Shown: positions 9,945 to 21,816 of the stretch, one piece after another
How positions within the stretch are numbered: position 1 is the first letter of the stretch
Layout of the letters: each line of letters begins with the position of its first letter
DNA from: Harmothoe impar
Lineage: Eukaryota > Annelida > Polychaeta > Phyllodocida > Polynoidae
NCBI GenBank assembly: GCA_947462335.1
Contig: OX381705.1
Span: 186,001 to 250,000 of the forward strand
Direction of reading: 5' to 3'
DNA: 64,000 bases
Notes under the pieces: model-generated
Told to the model about the DNA's origin: nothing
Database searches by the model: none
What the model saw: only the letters and a program-made list of their open reading frames with translations
Program-made: the position numbers and the translations under genes

Positions 9945-11046
9945 CAACATTAACTGGTGCCCCAGTTACAACATGAAGTGGTGCCTCAGTTACAACATGA
10001 ACTGGTGCCCCAGCTACAACATGGACTGGTGCCCCAGCTACAACATGAACTGGTGCCCCAGCTACAACATGAACTGGTGCCCCAGCTACAACATGAACTG
10101 TTGCCCCAGCTACAACATGAACTGGTGCCCCAGCTACAACATGAACTGGTGCCCCGGTTACAACATGAACTGGTGCCCCAGCTACAACATGAACTGGTGT
10201 CTCAGTTACAACATGAACTGGTGCCCCAGCTACAACATGAACTGGTGCCCCAGTTTTAACATGAACTGGCGCCCCAGCTTCAACATGAACTGGTGCCCCA
10301 GCTACAACATGAACTGGTGCCCCAGTTTTAACATGAACTGGCGCCCCAGCTACAACATGAAGTGGTGCCTCAGTTACAACATGAACTGGTGCCCCAGCTA
10401 CAACATGAACTGGTTCCTCAGTTACAACATGACCTGGTGCCCCAGCTACAACATGAACTGGTGCCCCAGCTACAACATGAAGTGGTGCCCCAGCTACAAC
10501 TTGAACTGGTGCCTCAGTTACAACTTGAACTGGTGCCCCAGTTACAACATGAACTGGTGCCCCAGCTACAACATGAACTGGTGCCCCAGTTTTAACATGA
10601 ACTGGCGCCCCAGCTACAACATGAAGTGGTGCCTCAGTTACAACATGAACTGGTGCCCCAGCTACAACATGAAGTGGTGCCCCAGCTACAACATGAACTG
10701 GTGCCCTAGCTAAAACATGAAGTGGTGCCCCAGTTACAACATGAACTGGTGCCCCAGCTACAACATGAATTGGTGCCCCAGCTACAACATGAACTGGTGC
10801 CCCAGTTTTAACATGAACTGGCGCCCCAGCTACAACATGAAGTGGTGCCTCAGTTACAACATGAACTGGTGCCCCAGTTACAACATGAACTGGTGCCCCA
10901 GCTACAACATGAACTGGTGCCCCAGCTACAACATGAACTGGTGCCCCAGCTACAACATGAACTGGTGCCCCAGCTACAACATGAACTGGTGCCCCAGCTA
11001 CAACATGAACTGGTGCCCCAGCTACAACATGAACTGGTGCCTGAGG
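9945..11046. repeat. 24-bp minisatellite (AACATGAACTGGTGCCCCAGCTAC)
   Basis: About 46 units of 24 bp, a multiple of three, giving artefactual open frames (YNMNWCPS and PQLQHELV). Higher-order order is visible: a triplet of variant units (cagttttaac, ctggcgcccc, atgaagtggtgcc) recurs near 10250, 10330, 10590 and 10805, showing block duplication inside the array. Confidence 0.95.
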
Positions 11047-13103
11047 TGAGACACACTGCTCCTGCCTGTTATTGTGTTACCGCCTTACGCTGACCCCATC
11101 TTTGTGGTCAGGATTCGCTGCTCGGGGACAGAAAGTGTTCTGTATTCTCCTCTCTGTGTGACACAGATTGTATCAATGTTGTTACTATAGTTACCAATTA
11201 TGGTGCCCTTATGTGCTATTTGGGTTTCAGATGTTAAGTATTTCAAGGTCTTGTAAAAACAAAATCTGAAAGAATTAATGGCACATGTTATGCCTGAAAT
11301 CTAAAAGGCTCAGAGTCAGACTGCTTTAAAAAGGTTGGGAATGCGTCTTCTTCAGTGACCATTGAATGTTAGAAATGAAATAACAAAGGAGAGTTTTCTT
11401 GGAATTAAAGAACACATGGCTGGATGTTGAGCATTATGTTGTGAAGGTGCCTGTATGAGTGCAGGAGCCCTTTACAGGGTGTCCTGCCTGAGGTGGGGAC
11501 ATTCAGCCCACAGTACAAGGTAGTGTACAGGCTGACAAAGGAAAGGTTACAAAAGAGGGAAGAATGGCAAGAAATTGTCAGATATTGCAGGACACACATT
11601 TCCATAAGCCCCAAAATCCATTGGCAAATAGTTTTGGCCCCCTTCAGAAGGAGTTTATGAGGTTCATTTAAGGTTATCCGTCAAAAGTGACTGATCGACG
11701 ACAAAAGGGGAGAAGACGGTTGGGATGTAACTACTCATCTACATAAACGTGATACCATTGGCTGAGGAAGGTGGATGACGTAATTATAATAATGTCGTAA
11801 TTATTGTGATTTTTCGCTCACACTTGGTAACGACTGGTGATATATTTTTACAGTGCTGTTATTGAGTGGTTCTGCGCCTACATTCACATTTGTGTCAAAG
11901 CCTCTGTAAACGTGTGACTTGTGGCGTAGATGTGTTACCTCCGGCCGTTCAATTTACATACACTTATGATAGCAGACATACTTCATTGGGTGAGTGATCA
12001 TTATCATATTATATGACATGAAGTGTTGTTATACATATTCTATCACATATATATGACATTTCTATAATTATACACTTTAATAACAATCTATTCGAGGTGT
12101 TTTATTGATTATCCGTTGTTTCAGTTTCTTATTATTATCAAGTCCATGTGCAATTTTGACATATTTATCATACATTTTTACGATTTTCCATCCATGGTGA
12201 GTTACCATATGATGTGGTAACTGCTGCATTCATGTCACTGTGTCAATGAATAAAGGTGTTGTTAACCAGACTTCTCTACTTATTTTACTTAACATCTTAA
12301 CAGGCCTGGACAATCCGGGACATTTACCATTACAGGTATATTAGCCTACAGGGGAGTTTCTTCCAGCAAGGGCAAATCTCCCCTTACTTAGTGCAGCCCC
12401 CAGGTCGGCCTCCTGCCCTTATCTCTGTATAGATAAGGGCCGCCGGGAGAGATAAGGGCCGCCGCCGGTCCGCCCCACCAAGGGGGAATCTCCCAGTGCA
12501 GTATCTTATACAGGTGTGATGGTATGGGAGGGGTAAGGGGGGAGGGGGTTCCACATATAAATGTACCTTATTTCGGCTATATTCTGTCATTCAAATCAAT
12601 ATATTTCACGAAATACAAAACCGAAATACAAGCCCATTCACATATACCAAGATAAACACATTGTCTACCTGCACATGGGTTAATCAATTTCAGCAAATAA
12701 TGTCTAGACATCAGCAAATTTGATTTACTGAATTACATTTATATTAACCCGAAATCAAGGGGAGAAACCCCCTCATTCTCTTTTTTCCCTGCACGGTATG
12801 AATGCCAGGATTTACCCAGCCTGCTTAAAGTTGATGTTTTCTGAATGGCCATTAAAGCTTCATACTCAGCACTCATGCATGGTAGACAAGTACTAGAAGT
12901 GTGACAGGCGCTCTGTGGTTATGCCCCTTTAACGGGAGGTGGTGCCCTCTACCCCTCCAGTACTGTGTATGTAGGTCACTATCTAACTTAGCCTTTTTAT
13001 TACAATTAAGGCATTCCAAATCTTACCCTACACCATGCTGAGATAAGTCGGGGTTGATAACCTTGATGTACCTTTGGTCTATATGTCTGCTTTATGAAGA
13101 TAG
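11047..13103. other. Unique sequence
   Basis: Mostly AT-rich unique DNA. A short inverted stretch around 12380-12500 (cttatctctgtatagataag and repeated gataagggccgcc) is noted. No gene is recognised. Confidence 0.55.
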
Positions 13104-13188
13104 TAGATATCCCCCAGTTGAGCCTATGGACCACGGGATACCACCCTATGGGGAACACAACCTGGCATTACCTTACAAAATACCACAG
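13104..13188 (+). CDS. Possible calpain exon 11 (tail)
   Basis: Candidate exon between a gaagatag acceptor (an alternative tag lies 3 bp later) and a CCACAG|GTAAGA donor. Entering in phase 2, as exon 10 requires, it stays open and reads (S)RYPPVEPMDHGIPPYGEHNL and then ALPYKIPQ, leaving phase 0. A compatible short terminal exon could lie at 14820-14843 (acceptor ctcttag, seven codons then TAA). No family motif supports either. The call rests on phase, splice sites and proline-rich composition. Confidence 0.35.
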
Positions 13189-13341
13189 GTAAGATTTGAT
13201 AACAGATGAAGGCATTTAAAGACACTTAATCCGACCCCTGGTGGGGTGTTGATTAATGTTATAGATCTATAATCGTACACAGAACCTTTGATAAGGGAAG
13301 GCCCTTCACATAGGACATGTATAGAGATATGGGAAATGAGC

Positions 13342-14196
13342 CACGGCTGCACGCCTCGTTCTGACAGCTCGGCCATGCCCACACCTCGTTCTGACAGCTC
13401 GGCCATGCCCACGCCGCGTTCTGATAGCTCGGCCATGCCCACGCCTCGTTCTGATAGCTAGGCCATGCCCACGCCGCGTTCTGATAGCTCTGCCATGCCC
13501 ACGCCGCATTCTGATAGCTCGGCCATGCCCACGCCGCATTCTGATAGGTCGGCCATGCCCACGCCGCATTCTGATAGCTCGGCCATGCCCACGCCTCGTT
13601 CTGATAGCTCGGCCATGCCCACGCCTCGTTCTGATAGCTAGGCCATGCCCACGCCGCGTTCTTATAGCTCGGCCATGCCCACGCCGCGTTCTGATAGCTA
13701 GGCCATGCCCACGCCGCGTTCTGATAGCTAGGCCATGCCCACGCCGCGTTCTGATAGCTCGGCCATGCCCACACCTCGTTCTGATAGCTCGGCCATGCCC
13801 ACGCCTCGTTCCGATAGCTCGGCCATGCCCACACCTCGTTCTGACAGCTCGGCCATGCCCACGCCTCGTTCCGATAGCTCGGCCATGCCCACACCTCGTT
13901 CTGACAGCTCGGCCATGCCCACGCCTCGTTCCGATAGCTCGGCCATGCCCACACCGCGTTCTGATAGCTCGGCCATGCCCACACCGCGTTCTGATAGCTC
14001 GGCCACGCCCACGCCTCGTTGTGATAGCTCGGCCATGCCCACGCCTCGTTCTGATAGCTCGGCCATGCCCACACCGCGTTCTGATAGCTCGGCCATGCCC
14101 ACACCGCGTTCTGATAGCTCGGCCATGCCCACGCCTCGTTCTGATAGCTCGGCCATGCCCACGCCTCGTTCTGATAGCTCGGCCATGCCCACGCCG
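13342..14196. repeat. 30-bp minisatellite (GCTCGGCCATGCCCACGCCTCGTTCTGATA)
   Basis: About 28 units of 30 bp, a multiple of three, so open frames of 150-300 codons on both strands (MAELSERGVG, AWAWPSYQNE, GHGRAIRTRR) are artefacts. Variants alternate between ACACC, ACGCC and CTCG/CGCG. Confidence 0.95.
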
Positions 14197-14235
14197 TAGC
14201 AGCACCATAGTTCTGGTTTTAAAGGCCAAATACCC

Positions 14236-14597
14236 AGGCTATCCAGCCTGTACAGTCATCATGATGCACCAACAAGTAGTCAGAGAGTATCCAGCCTGTA
14301 CAGTCATCATGATGCACCAACAAGTAGTTGGGGAGAGTATCCAGCCTGTACAGTCATCATGATGCACCAACAAGTAGTTGGGGAGAGTATCCAGCCTGTA
14401 CAGTCATCATGATGCACCAACAAGTAGTCAGAGAGTAACCAGCCTGTACAGTCATCATGATGCACCAACAAGTAGTAGAGTATCCCGCCTGTACAGTCAT
14501 CATGATGCACCAACAAGTAGTAGAGTATCCCGCCTGTACAGTCATCATGATGCACCAACAAGTAGTAGAGTATCCCGCCTGTACAGTCATCATGATG
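14236..14597. repeat. Minisatellite of 44-53 bp (CAGCCTGTACAGTCATCATGATGCACC)
   Basis: Eight units with a constant core (cagcctgtacagtcatcatgatgcaccaacaagtagt) and a variable spacer (cagagagta, tggggagagtat or agagtatc). The downstream region 14598-15627 is unique, AT-rich and without a recognised gene. Confidence 0.9.
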
Positions 14598-15627
14598 CCT
14601 GAATGTAGCACTTGACAATCAGTCCCTCATCAAACAGGCGCCCTCAATATCTACACCTTTTGAATGTGTGACTGGGAATTGATGATGGCAAATGGCTAAT
14701 ATGGCAGAGCAGTTTTTTTCAAGAAAAATGTTAGTTTCTTTAACATGTATAGGCCAAGCATATCTCATATAATATAGTACAAATAGCATTGACAATATTT
14801 ACTCCTGTTCATCTCTTAGGAATTGATAAGCCATACTTTATAAGCAGGTATAGGTGTATGTTAATGAATGAACAGCGGGGTTTCCAAAGTGTTTAAGCAT
14901 TTTTGGTATATCTTGGAATGAAAGAAGGGGTGAATAAGAGGCAGGTAGAATAACAGTCTATTAAGAGTCATGCATGCCAGGGTAGGGGCATGAGGAAACA
15001 TAAAGAATGTAACCAGGTAACTCAGGGATTGATACCCTGTCATAGGAACCACTGGAGTATTGAGACTGGTGTGACCAGACATTAACATCCCCTTACCATT
15101 TGGCCCAATGTGCAATGCCCTTTGCCCTTCTCTACCCTCATTCCTTCTCTAAGCTCCCTCTCCAATGCCCCTGCCTCCTACCCCCAGAATATCTCACAAT
15201 TGCTTATAACTATCAATTGGTTGTATGAGGGTGGTTTGTGTAAAGATGGCTTTCCTTTTATTGGCGGCTTACTCCTCACCTTTTAGTGTGCCTATATGCC
15301 AGTAAAATAGAATCTAGCAAGCTTTGTCCAGATTCTCTGCAAGGACAACTGCTTCCTCAGATGTACATCTCACTGGCAAAATGCAGTAGTAAGCCTATTT
15401 CATCTAATATTACATTAATGTTATGCTGGTTACTATATTGACTAGTGCCATTTGTTCAAAATTATGGTGGATTCAAATTGTTATGTAATTTTGTTTTATA
15501 ATTGAGATGTTTCAGATTTTATTACATCCATTTTCTATTAACTGTCCTGCAACCATAACTTCCATCTACATTAATTCAAATAATTGAGGAGTGTTAGAAC
15601 TACAAAGAGTGGACACCACACATATAA

Positions 15628-15700
15628 CAAGAATTGCGGTTGTTGCCGCGTAAAAAAATGGCTCAGGTATTTTTATACGCGGCAACAACCGCAATTCTTG
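15628..15700. repeat. 73-bp perfect hairpin
   Basis: Two perfect 25-bp inverted arms (15628-15652 and 15676-15700, starting caagaattgcggttgttgcc) flank a 23-bp loop whose ends (aaaaa/ttttt) can extend the stem. It has no coding capacity. It could be a mini foldback element or, less likely, a small-RNA precursor. Confidence 0.85.
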
Positions 15701-15845
15701 CATTCGAAGAAACATAATGTCTAGATGGTTGGTATGTTTGAAGGGAACCAGTTTAAGACACCAAAAAAGCAGGGCCGGGAAGGGGTTATCAGGGGGAAGG
15801 ATGATATTACTTCAAATATGGCATTTCCTATGAATTCCTTGGGCC

Positions 15846-17460
15846 CATGTTAGGGGGTAAGGAAATGTGTGTTGCTAGGCAGATAAACAATTAGAATAGC
15901 CGTTGCTAGGCAACCAGCTATATTAGCAACAAACGGATAGAACCATTGAATTTCTTGGTCCATATTAGGGGGTGTAGGTATGATTATAATCAACCTTAGG
16001 ACCATGGAAATGTGTGTTGCTAGGCAGAAAAACAATTAGAATAGCCGTTGCTAGGCAACGAGCTTAATAAGCAACAAATGGATAGAACCATTGAATTCCT
16101 TGCGTCCATATTGGGGGGGTAGGTATGATTATAATCAACCTTAGGATCATGGAAATGTGTGTTCCTAGGCAGATAAACAATTAGAATAGCTGTTGCTAGG
16201 CAACCAGCTGTATTAGCAACAAACCGATAGAGCCATTGAATTCCTTGGGTCCATATTAGGGGGTGTAGGTATGATTATAATCAACTTCAGGACCATGGAA
16301 ATGTGTGTTGCTAGGCAGATAAACAATTAGAATAGCTGTTGCTAGGCAACCAGCTGCGTTAGCAACAAACAGATAGAACCATTGAATTTCTTGGTCCATA
16401 TTAGGGGGTGTAGGTATGATTATTATCAACTTCAGGACCATGGAAATGTGTGTTGCTAGGCAGATAAACAATTAGAATAGCCGTTGCTAGGCAACCAGCT
16501 GTATTAGCAACAAACAGATAGAACCATTGAATTCCTTGGGTCCATATTAGGGGGGGTAGGTATGACTATAATCAACCTTAGGACCATGGAAATGTGTGTT
16601 GCTAGGCAGATAAACAATTAGAATAGCCGTTGCTAGGCAACCAGCAGTATAAGCAACAAACCAATTGAATCATTGAATTTCTTGGGTCCATATTAGGGGG
16701 GGTAGGTATGATTATGATAAACCTTAGGACCATGGAAATGTGTGTTGCTAGGCAGATAAACAATTAGAATAGCCGTTGCTAGGCAACGAGCTGAATAAGC
16801 AACAAATGGATAGAACCAATGAATTCCTTGCGTCCATATTAGGGGGGGTAGGTATGATTATAATCAACCTCAGGACCATGGAAATGTGTGTTGCTAGGCA
16901 GATAAACAATTAGAATAGCCGTTGCTAGGCAAACAGCTGTATAAGCAACAAATAGATAGAACCATTGAATTCCTTTGGTCCATATTAGGGGGGGTAGGTA
17001 TGATTATAATCAACCTTAGGATCATGGAAATGTGTGTTGCTAGGCAGATAAACAATTAGAATAGCCGTTGCTAGGCAACCAGCTGTATGAGCAAAAAAAC
17101 CGATAGAGCCATTGAATTCCTTGGTTCCATATTAGGGGGGATAGGTATGATTATAATCAACTTCAGGACCATGGAAATGTGTGTTGCTAAGCAGATAAAC
17201 AATTAGAATAGCTGTTGCTAGGCAACCAGCTGCATTAGCAACAAACGGATAGAAACATTGAACTCCTTGAGTCCATATTAGGGGGGGTAAGTATGATTAT
17301 AATCAACTTCAGGACCATGGAAATGTGTGTTGCTAGGCAGATAAACAATTAGAATAGCCGTTGCTAGGCAACCAGCTGTAAATGCAACAAACCGATAGAA
17401 CCGTTGAATTCCTTGGGTCCATATTAGGGGGGGTAGGTATGATTATAATCAACCTCAGGA
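15846..17460. repeat. 145-bp tandem repeat carrying RFX-like palindromes
   Basis: About 11 units of 145-146 bp. Each contains a perfect or near-perfect GTTGCTAGGCAAC palindrome, the core of RFX/EF-C sites, and an upstream half-site GTTGCTAGGCAGA. Units end with ttgggtccatattagggggggtagg. A single copy with the same flank lies at 48250-48360, interrupted by a MITE, so the unit belongs to a dispersed repeat whose downstream part (17461-17600, aagatggcggc) is shared with 48750-48870. Confidence 0.9.
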
Positions 17461-18046
17461 ACTATCAAAGGTTGATTTATATTATTGTTATCACATAGCA
17501 TAAATTTGTGTTGTGACACCTTAATCCAAGATGGCGGCACAATCCAAGATGGCGGCGCCCGTTCTGACTTCTGGCAAAGTGCAAACATCATATACCTCGT
17601 TCTGGTGGTGCCTGGCGGCACCACCAGGTGGCTACGCCACCACTTTGGCATAAAAAAAAGAAACATGCCTAGTCACAGAGGCATCCCAGAATCTGCCACA
17701 CAGGAAGGCAGTGACCTGTTCTGGGCACGGTGGTCATGTTGTCATGCAAAGGTTTCACTTCTGAAGGGGCATTCCATGTGCATGTTTTGGGGAGTGTCTG
17801 TGTTGCTATTTTGGGGGGAAAAACCATTGGTGAGTGGACCTTGTGACATTCTGCCAAACTTCCATAGGAAGAGGAGACAAGGAAAGGCTTCATGCTAGGA
17901 AAGCAATACAGCATAGTTCTGCAGTAAATGGACCTGAAGATTTAAAGACTCCCACAGACAAAGTCACCTTTTTCTATTGGTTGATTTTAAACATACTAAC
18001 GTGGTTAATATTGTCTAGTATTAAATTTCAAACCTTTTTGTTATAG
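17461..18046. other. 3' flank of dispersed repeat and unique sequence
   Basis: 17461-17660 matches the flank at 48750-48920 (tcaaaggttgatt, cacatag, atggcggc, gttctgacttc, caccaccagg), so both loci hold the same dispersed element. 17660-18046 is unique. No gene is seen. Confidence 0.6.
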
Positions 18047-18787
18047 TTCAATTGACACTGTGTCCGCCAGGATGTCTCAGGGTTGTTGCATGGCGGTGAC
18101 GGACATAACGGCAGCCTACCGTTCAGTGTTGATTAGGCCTGGTGACCGCAGGGTCCAGGGCCTGGTCTGGGACCTCGGACAAGGGGACATTTTTATACAG
18201 GATAACTGTTTGTTGTTCGGCACAAGGGTGGCGCCTTATATTTTCAATAGCATCACCGACTCTACATCGAGGTATTTGACAGCGCATGGCATCTTCTGTG
18301 TCAATTACTTAGATGACTTCTTAGTTATGGTGCAGGATTATGACGCGTGCAAGCAGGCTTAGTTATTCCTGCACGCGATCCTCCGGTCTTTAGGTTTCTA
18401 CATATCCTACAAGAAGGTTTGCTCCCCGAGTCAAGTTCAAGTCTACCTCAGGGTGGAGCTGGACTCCATCAACATGCAACTCAGACTCCCTCAGGAGAAG
18501 CTGGACAAGCTGGGCGCCGAGCTCGCTTTCTTCACTGGTCGCCGCAGGGCGACGAGGAAGCAGCTCCAGCGGCTGTGCGGTGTGCTAGCGCACTGTGCTA
18601 CGCTTGTCTGCCGCGGCAGAACTTTCTCGCATCGCGTTATAGCCATGCTGAGTTGCTTCTCCTCCAAGAAACGTTTTGTCACGTTGTCACGTTCATTCGC
18701 TGAGGACATCGACTGGTGGCCTAAATTCGCATCTTGGTTTAACGGAGAGGCGCGGATAATCAAGACGCCGGAACATACTACTATAGT
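18047..18787 (+). pseudogene. DIRS-like retrotransposon reverse transcriptase, broken
   Basis: Reads the palm and thumb of a tyrosine-recombinase-class (DIRS/Ngaro-like) reverse transcriptase. Visible motifs are an AVTDITAAYRS block (first catalytic Asp), an LLFGTRVAPYIFN block, YLDDFLVM (catalytic Asp pair) and LGFYISYKKVCSPSSQVQVY. These elements copy RNA into DNA in the host nucleus. The N-terminal fingers are missing upstream. One in-frame TAG lies at 18360-18362, otherwise the frame is open. The gene is cut at 18787 by a 9.1-kb insertion and resumes at 27868 with RNase H. It is a dead copy. Confidence 0.85.
18782..18787. other. Target site duplication TATAGT (left)
   Basis: TATAGT directly precedes the left TIR and recurs directly after the right TIR at 27868-27873. 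Removing the insertion plus one copy rejoins the RT and RNase H reading frame, which independently fixes the insertion boundaries. Confidence 0.85.
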
Positions 18788-19531
18788 AGTAGTATAGTAT
18801 GTATCGGAACGGGACTATAGTTAAGTACTGTTTATTACTCAATCGACATGCAGCCAATCAGAGGCCTCCCTTTTGGCGGGAAATTCAAAAGCAGCCAATG
18901 AGAGGCCTCCCTTTTGGCGGGAAATTCAAATAGGTCACGTGACCGGAAGTGACCTACTTCCGGTCACGTGACCTTTGGGCGGGAAATTCAAATAGGTCAC
19001 GTGACCGGAAGTGACCTACTTAAGAGGGTCACGTGACCACCATGTTGGCGGGAAATTCAAATAGGTCACGTGACTGGAAGTGACCTACTTAAGGGGGTCA
19101 CGTGACTACTAGGTTGGCGCGAATTTCAAAATAAGTCACTTGAGATTTTTATGGATAAATAAATTTTAAAAAAGAAAAAAGCAAGCTGAAAGCTTGCTAA
19201 AAAATAATTTAAAAATGCGGCTCTTTTTTTTAGGGGGGGGGGAGGGGCACTCCGGGGGGCACTCTTTAAGATGCATGGGGGGGGGGAGGGGGGGAGGGGG
19301 GGGAGGGGGGAGGGGAGGGGAAGGGATTTTAAGAGTGAGACTCGCTTCTCTGCCCTCTCTTTTAGAGGGCAGAGAGGCGAGTCTACTGGTTCGTCTACTT
19401 AGAATGAAATGTATCATGATGCGTTTATGATGATGTGCATCATGATGTGACTATCTTACAACCCTATAAGAAATAAGCAAGGTCTCTCTCCTATACATAG
19501 GCGTACTTACACTGGCTATTTGTAAACTAAT
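18788..19531 (+). repeat. Left terminal inverted repeat (744 bp)
   Basis: Near-identical in inverted orientation to 27128-27867; divergence begins abruptly after taaactaat. The outer 350 bp hold subterminal repeats built from TTGGCGGGAAATTCAAATAG and GGTCACGTGACC, including a perfect 43-bp palindrome at 18932-18974. The inner part has a G-tract and a hairpin (19338-19382, agactcgcttctctgccctc with its complement). Confidence 0.9.
18854..19124 (+). promoter_or_regulatory. Cluster of CCAAT, E2F-like, ETS-like and CACGTG motifs in TIR
   Basis: Two CCAAT boxes lie at 18854 and 18895. E2F-like TTGGCGGGAAA sites lie at 18871, 18912, 18974 and 19044, with a variant TTGGCGCGAAT at 19113. Six CACGTG palindromes lie at 18936, 18965, 18998, 19030, 19067 and 19099. 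ETS-type ACCGGAAGTG lies at 18942 and 19004. The same cluster is inverted in the right TIR (27531-27802) and its tandem copy (32293-32564). Motif assignment is by eye. The combination resembles a TATA-less, cell-cycle-type promoter, but direct repeats could equally be transposition-protein sites. Confidence 0.55.
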
Positions 19532-19690
19532 TTCTCTTGAATCAATTAACAGCTTACATTTTTTCTTAGATGTCATCTGACAGCTTCTTGCTAGGCTAAG
19601 ATATTGTTAAATAAACAACTTGGAAAGCTAATTACAGTTTTCTGAGCTTGAAATATAGTCTTTCAACAGCGACAGCCCCCTTTTCTCATC

Positions 19691-20078
19691 TTACACAGAG
19701 GCAAATATCAGAGGCACCCAATGACACCTAAACCGCTCTCAGACAAGGGTCGGGTACTGCTGGACTATAATAGACGGGTCAAGGACCGTTCTACTGAGGG
19801 TCAGGCTAGGCCGGACATTCAATAACAGGCCGGACTTTGGCAAACTTGCTTGAAAGGCTGACCATGCGGGATCCTTATGCCCCAGTCTGTCAATGCTGGC
19901 CAGACTTTCAAGCAAGTTTGCAAAAGACCAGCCTGTCATTGAATGTCCGACTTAGCCTGCCTGACCCTCAGTAGAACGGTCCTTGACCCATCTATTATAG
20001 TCCAGCAGCGCCTGACCCTTGTATGAGAGCGGTATTGGCGCCATTAGCTGACTCTGATATTCGCCTGTGTGCACGGGG
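19691..20078. repeat. Large inverted repeat, arms about 175 bp
   Basis: The left arm (19691-19862: accgctctcagacaagggtc, ggactataatagacgggtca) is repeated inverted at about 19898-20078 with roughly 85-90% identity and a spacer of about 35 bp. It would form a long hairpin or cruciform inside the element. No coding potential. Confidence 0.8.
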
Positions 20079-20334
20079 GGAGGAGAGGGATTCACAGCTA
20101 CAGCTCTCTTAAGGCAAAGCCTGCGCTTATAGAGCACTACTAGTGGAGGTCTGGATGAGGAGGCTATGGCATATGACGTTTGTCTTAAAAAATAGCCATG
20201 GCGCATGTCGATGTCGCTTAATTATGCTCATATCTCATGTCGATTTTAAGAATTGCTCATGTCACCTGTCACTATGTTTTTCAAGCTTCATGTCAAATGT
20301 CACTAGGCCTCATCTCGAATTTAGTGGTCCACAC

Positions 20335-20596
20335 CGCCGCTGCTGCTGCTGTCGGTGCTGCTGCTGCTGTCGGTGCTGCTGCTGTCGGTGCTGCTGCTGT
20401 CGGCGCTGCTCGTGCAGCTGCTGCAGCTGCAGCAGCAGCAGCTGCTGCAGTTGCTGACGATGTCACGGATGCTGTTGACAGATTCTGCTGCTGCTGCTGC
20501 TGACGATGTCACGGATGCTGCTGACAGATGCTACTGCTTGTGCTGCTCGTGCAGCTGCTGCAGCAGCTGCTGGCTGCTTGTGCTGCTGACGATGTC

Positions 20597-20633
<37 letters not shown>

Positions 20634-20790
20634 ACGATGTCACGGATGCTGCTGACAGATGCTTCTGCTTGTGCTGCTCGTGCAGCTGCTGCAGCAGCTG
20701 CTAGCTGCTTGTGCTGCTCGTGCAGCTGCTGCAGCTGCTGACAATGTCACAGATGCTGTTGACAGATGCTGCTGAAGCCTCTGCCAGATG
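20335..20790. repeat. (CTG)n-rich imperfect repeat
   Basis: Runs of CTG/CAG triplets with a recurrent longer motif (gacgatgtcacggatgctgctgacagatg). It is open in several frames as Ala/Leu/Ser/Cys homopolymers, which I treat as artefacts. It is strongly self-complementary (gcagctgctgcagctgc). Confidence 0.85.
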
Positions 20791-21816
20791 CTGCTGCTTG
20801 TGCTGCACGAGACCGAGTAGCCGCTATTCGGCGTTTCACTCCTTATGTACCCTGTCCTAGATAATCCTCTTAAACAGCTGAAAAGACTCTCTCAGCACAG
20901 AGTCTCTACTCAATGTAAGAGATCTGTTAAGTAAGTTTTCACATGCCACCTGACTACTGCGGGAGGGTTTAGACTTAAGCAGCTTAGTGCACACACGTGT
21001 CTTTTAGAAAAGCTACTTGCACACCTGCCTTCCTTTTTCACTAGTATTTACCCCCTGCCGACTTATAAGGCGCCTATACACGTGTGAGCCTCCTTATATA
21101 CGCCTTCTTTCTTCTAGAGCTAAGCTGACTGGCAGCTATTTTAAAAGAGAATACCCGTTACCTGTATAACGGATAAGGGGGTTATGAGATTAGCGTGTGT
21201 ATACAAAAAAAAAAAAAAAAAAAAAAGCTACAGGGGGCGCGTGTCTGTCTGTGAGGTAGAGACCATGTGGTAAGCGGCTCAAGTGTAAAACAAAAGCACC
21301 TCCTCTTGCCGCAGTGAGTGGTGCGGACGTCGGCTGGCTAGTTGAATAAGCGTCAGCTTAAAAGATAATCCGTCCACGGGCTGGCGCGTCACACCTGTCG
21401 TTAATCACCCCCTGTAGTCTTTGTATACGCAGGTGACCCGGCTTTATCTCTTCACCAGCTATAATCCCATATACATGTAGCGCATGTTACACTCGTTATC
21501 TCTCTTTTCATGCTGAGGGATTAGGGGTGGAAGGGTTCAGGTGAAAAGCGATTTGATTCCTCTCTGGAAGAGGGTGGGGCTCTAGGTGAAAACAAGCTTA
21601 GACCATCCAGATTAGCCGCTCTCTCGGCTATATAAAGAGCCTCAATTTTTTTTATCTCTGCCCACTTCGTCTTGTTGTACACTATCAGTCACGAGGCAGA
21701 CGCTCGAAGTAGCAGATGTTTGCAGTATGGATTATACAGAGGTTACCCTGCTAATAGGATTTTGTCAGAATAGGGTGAGTTGCTCTTAAAATGACCATTT
21801 TAAATGGGTTGTTAAT
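20791..21816. other. Internal element sequence without recognised gene
   Basis: No long open frame. It includes an A22 tract at 21205-21226, suggesting an old retroposed insertion or slippage. Confidence 0.5.
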
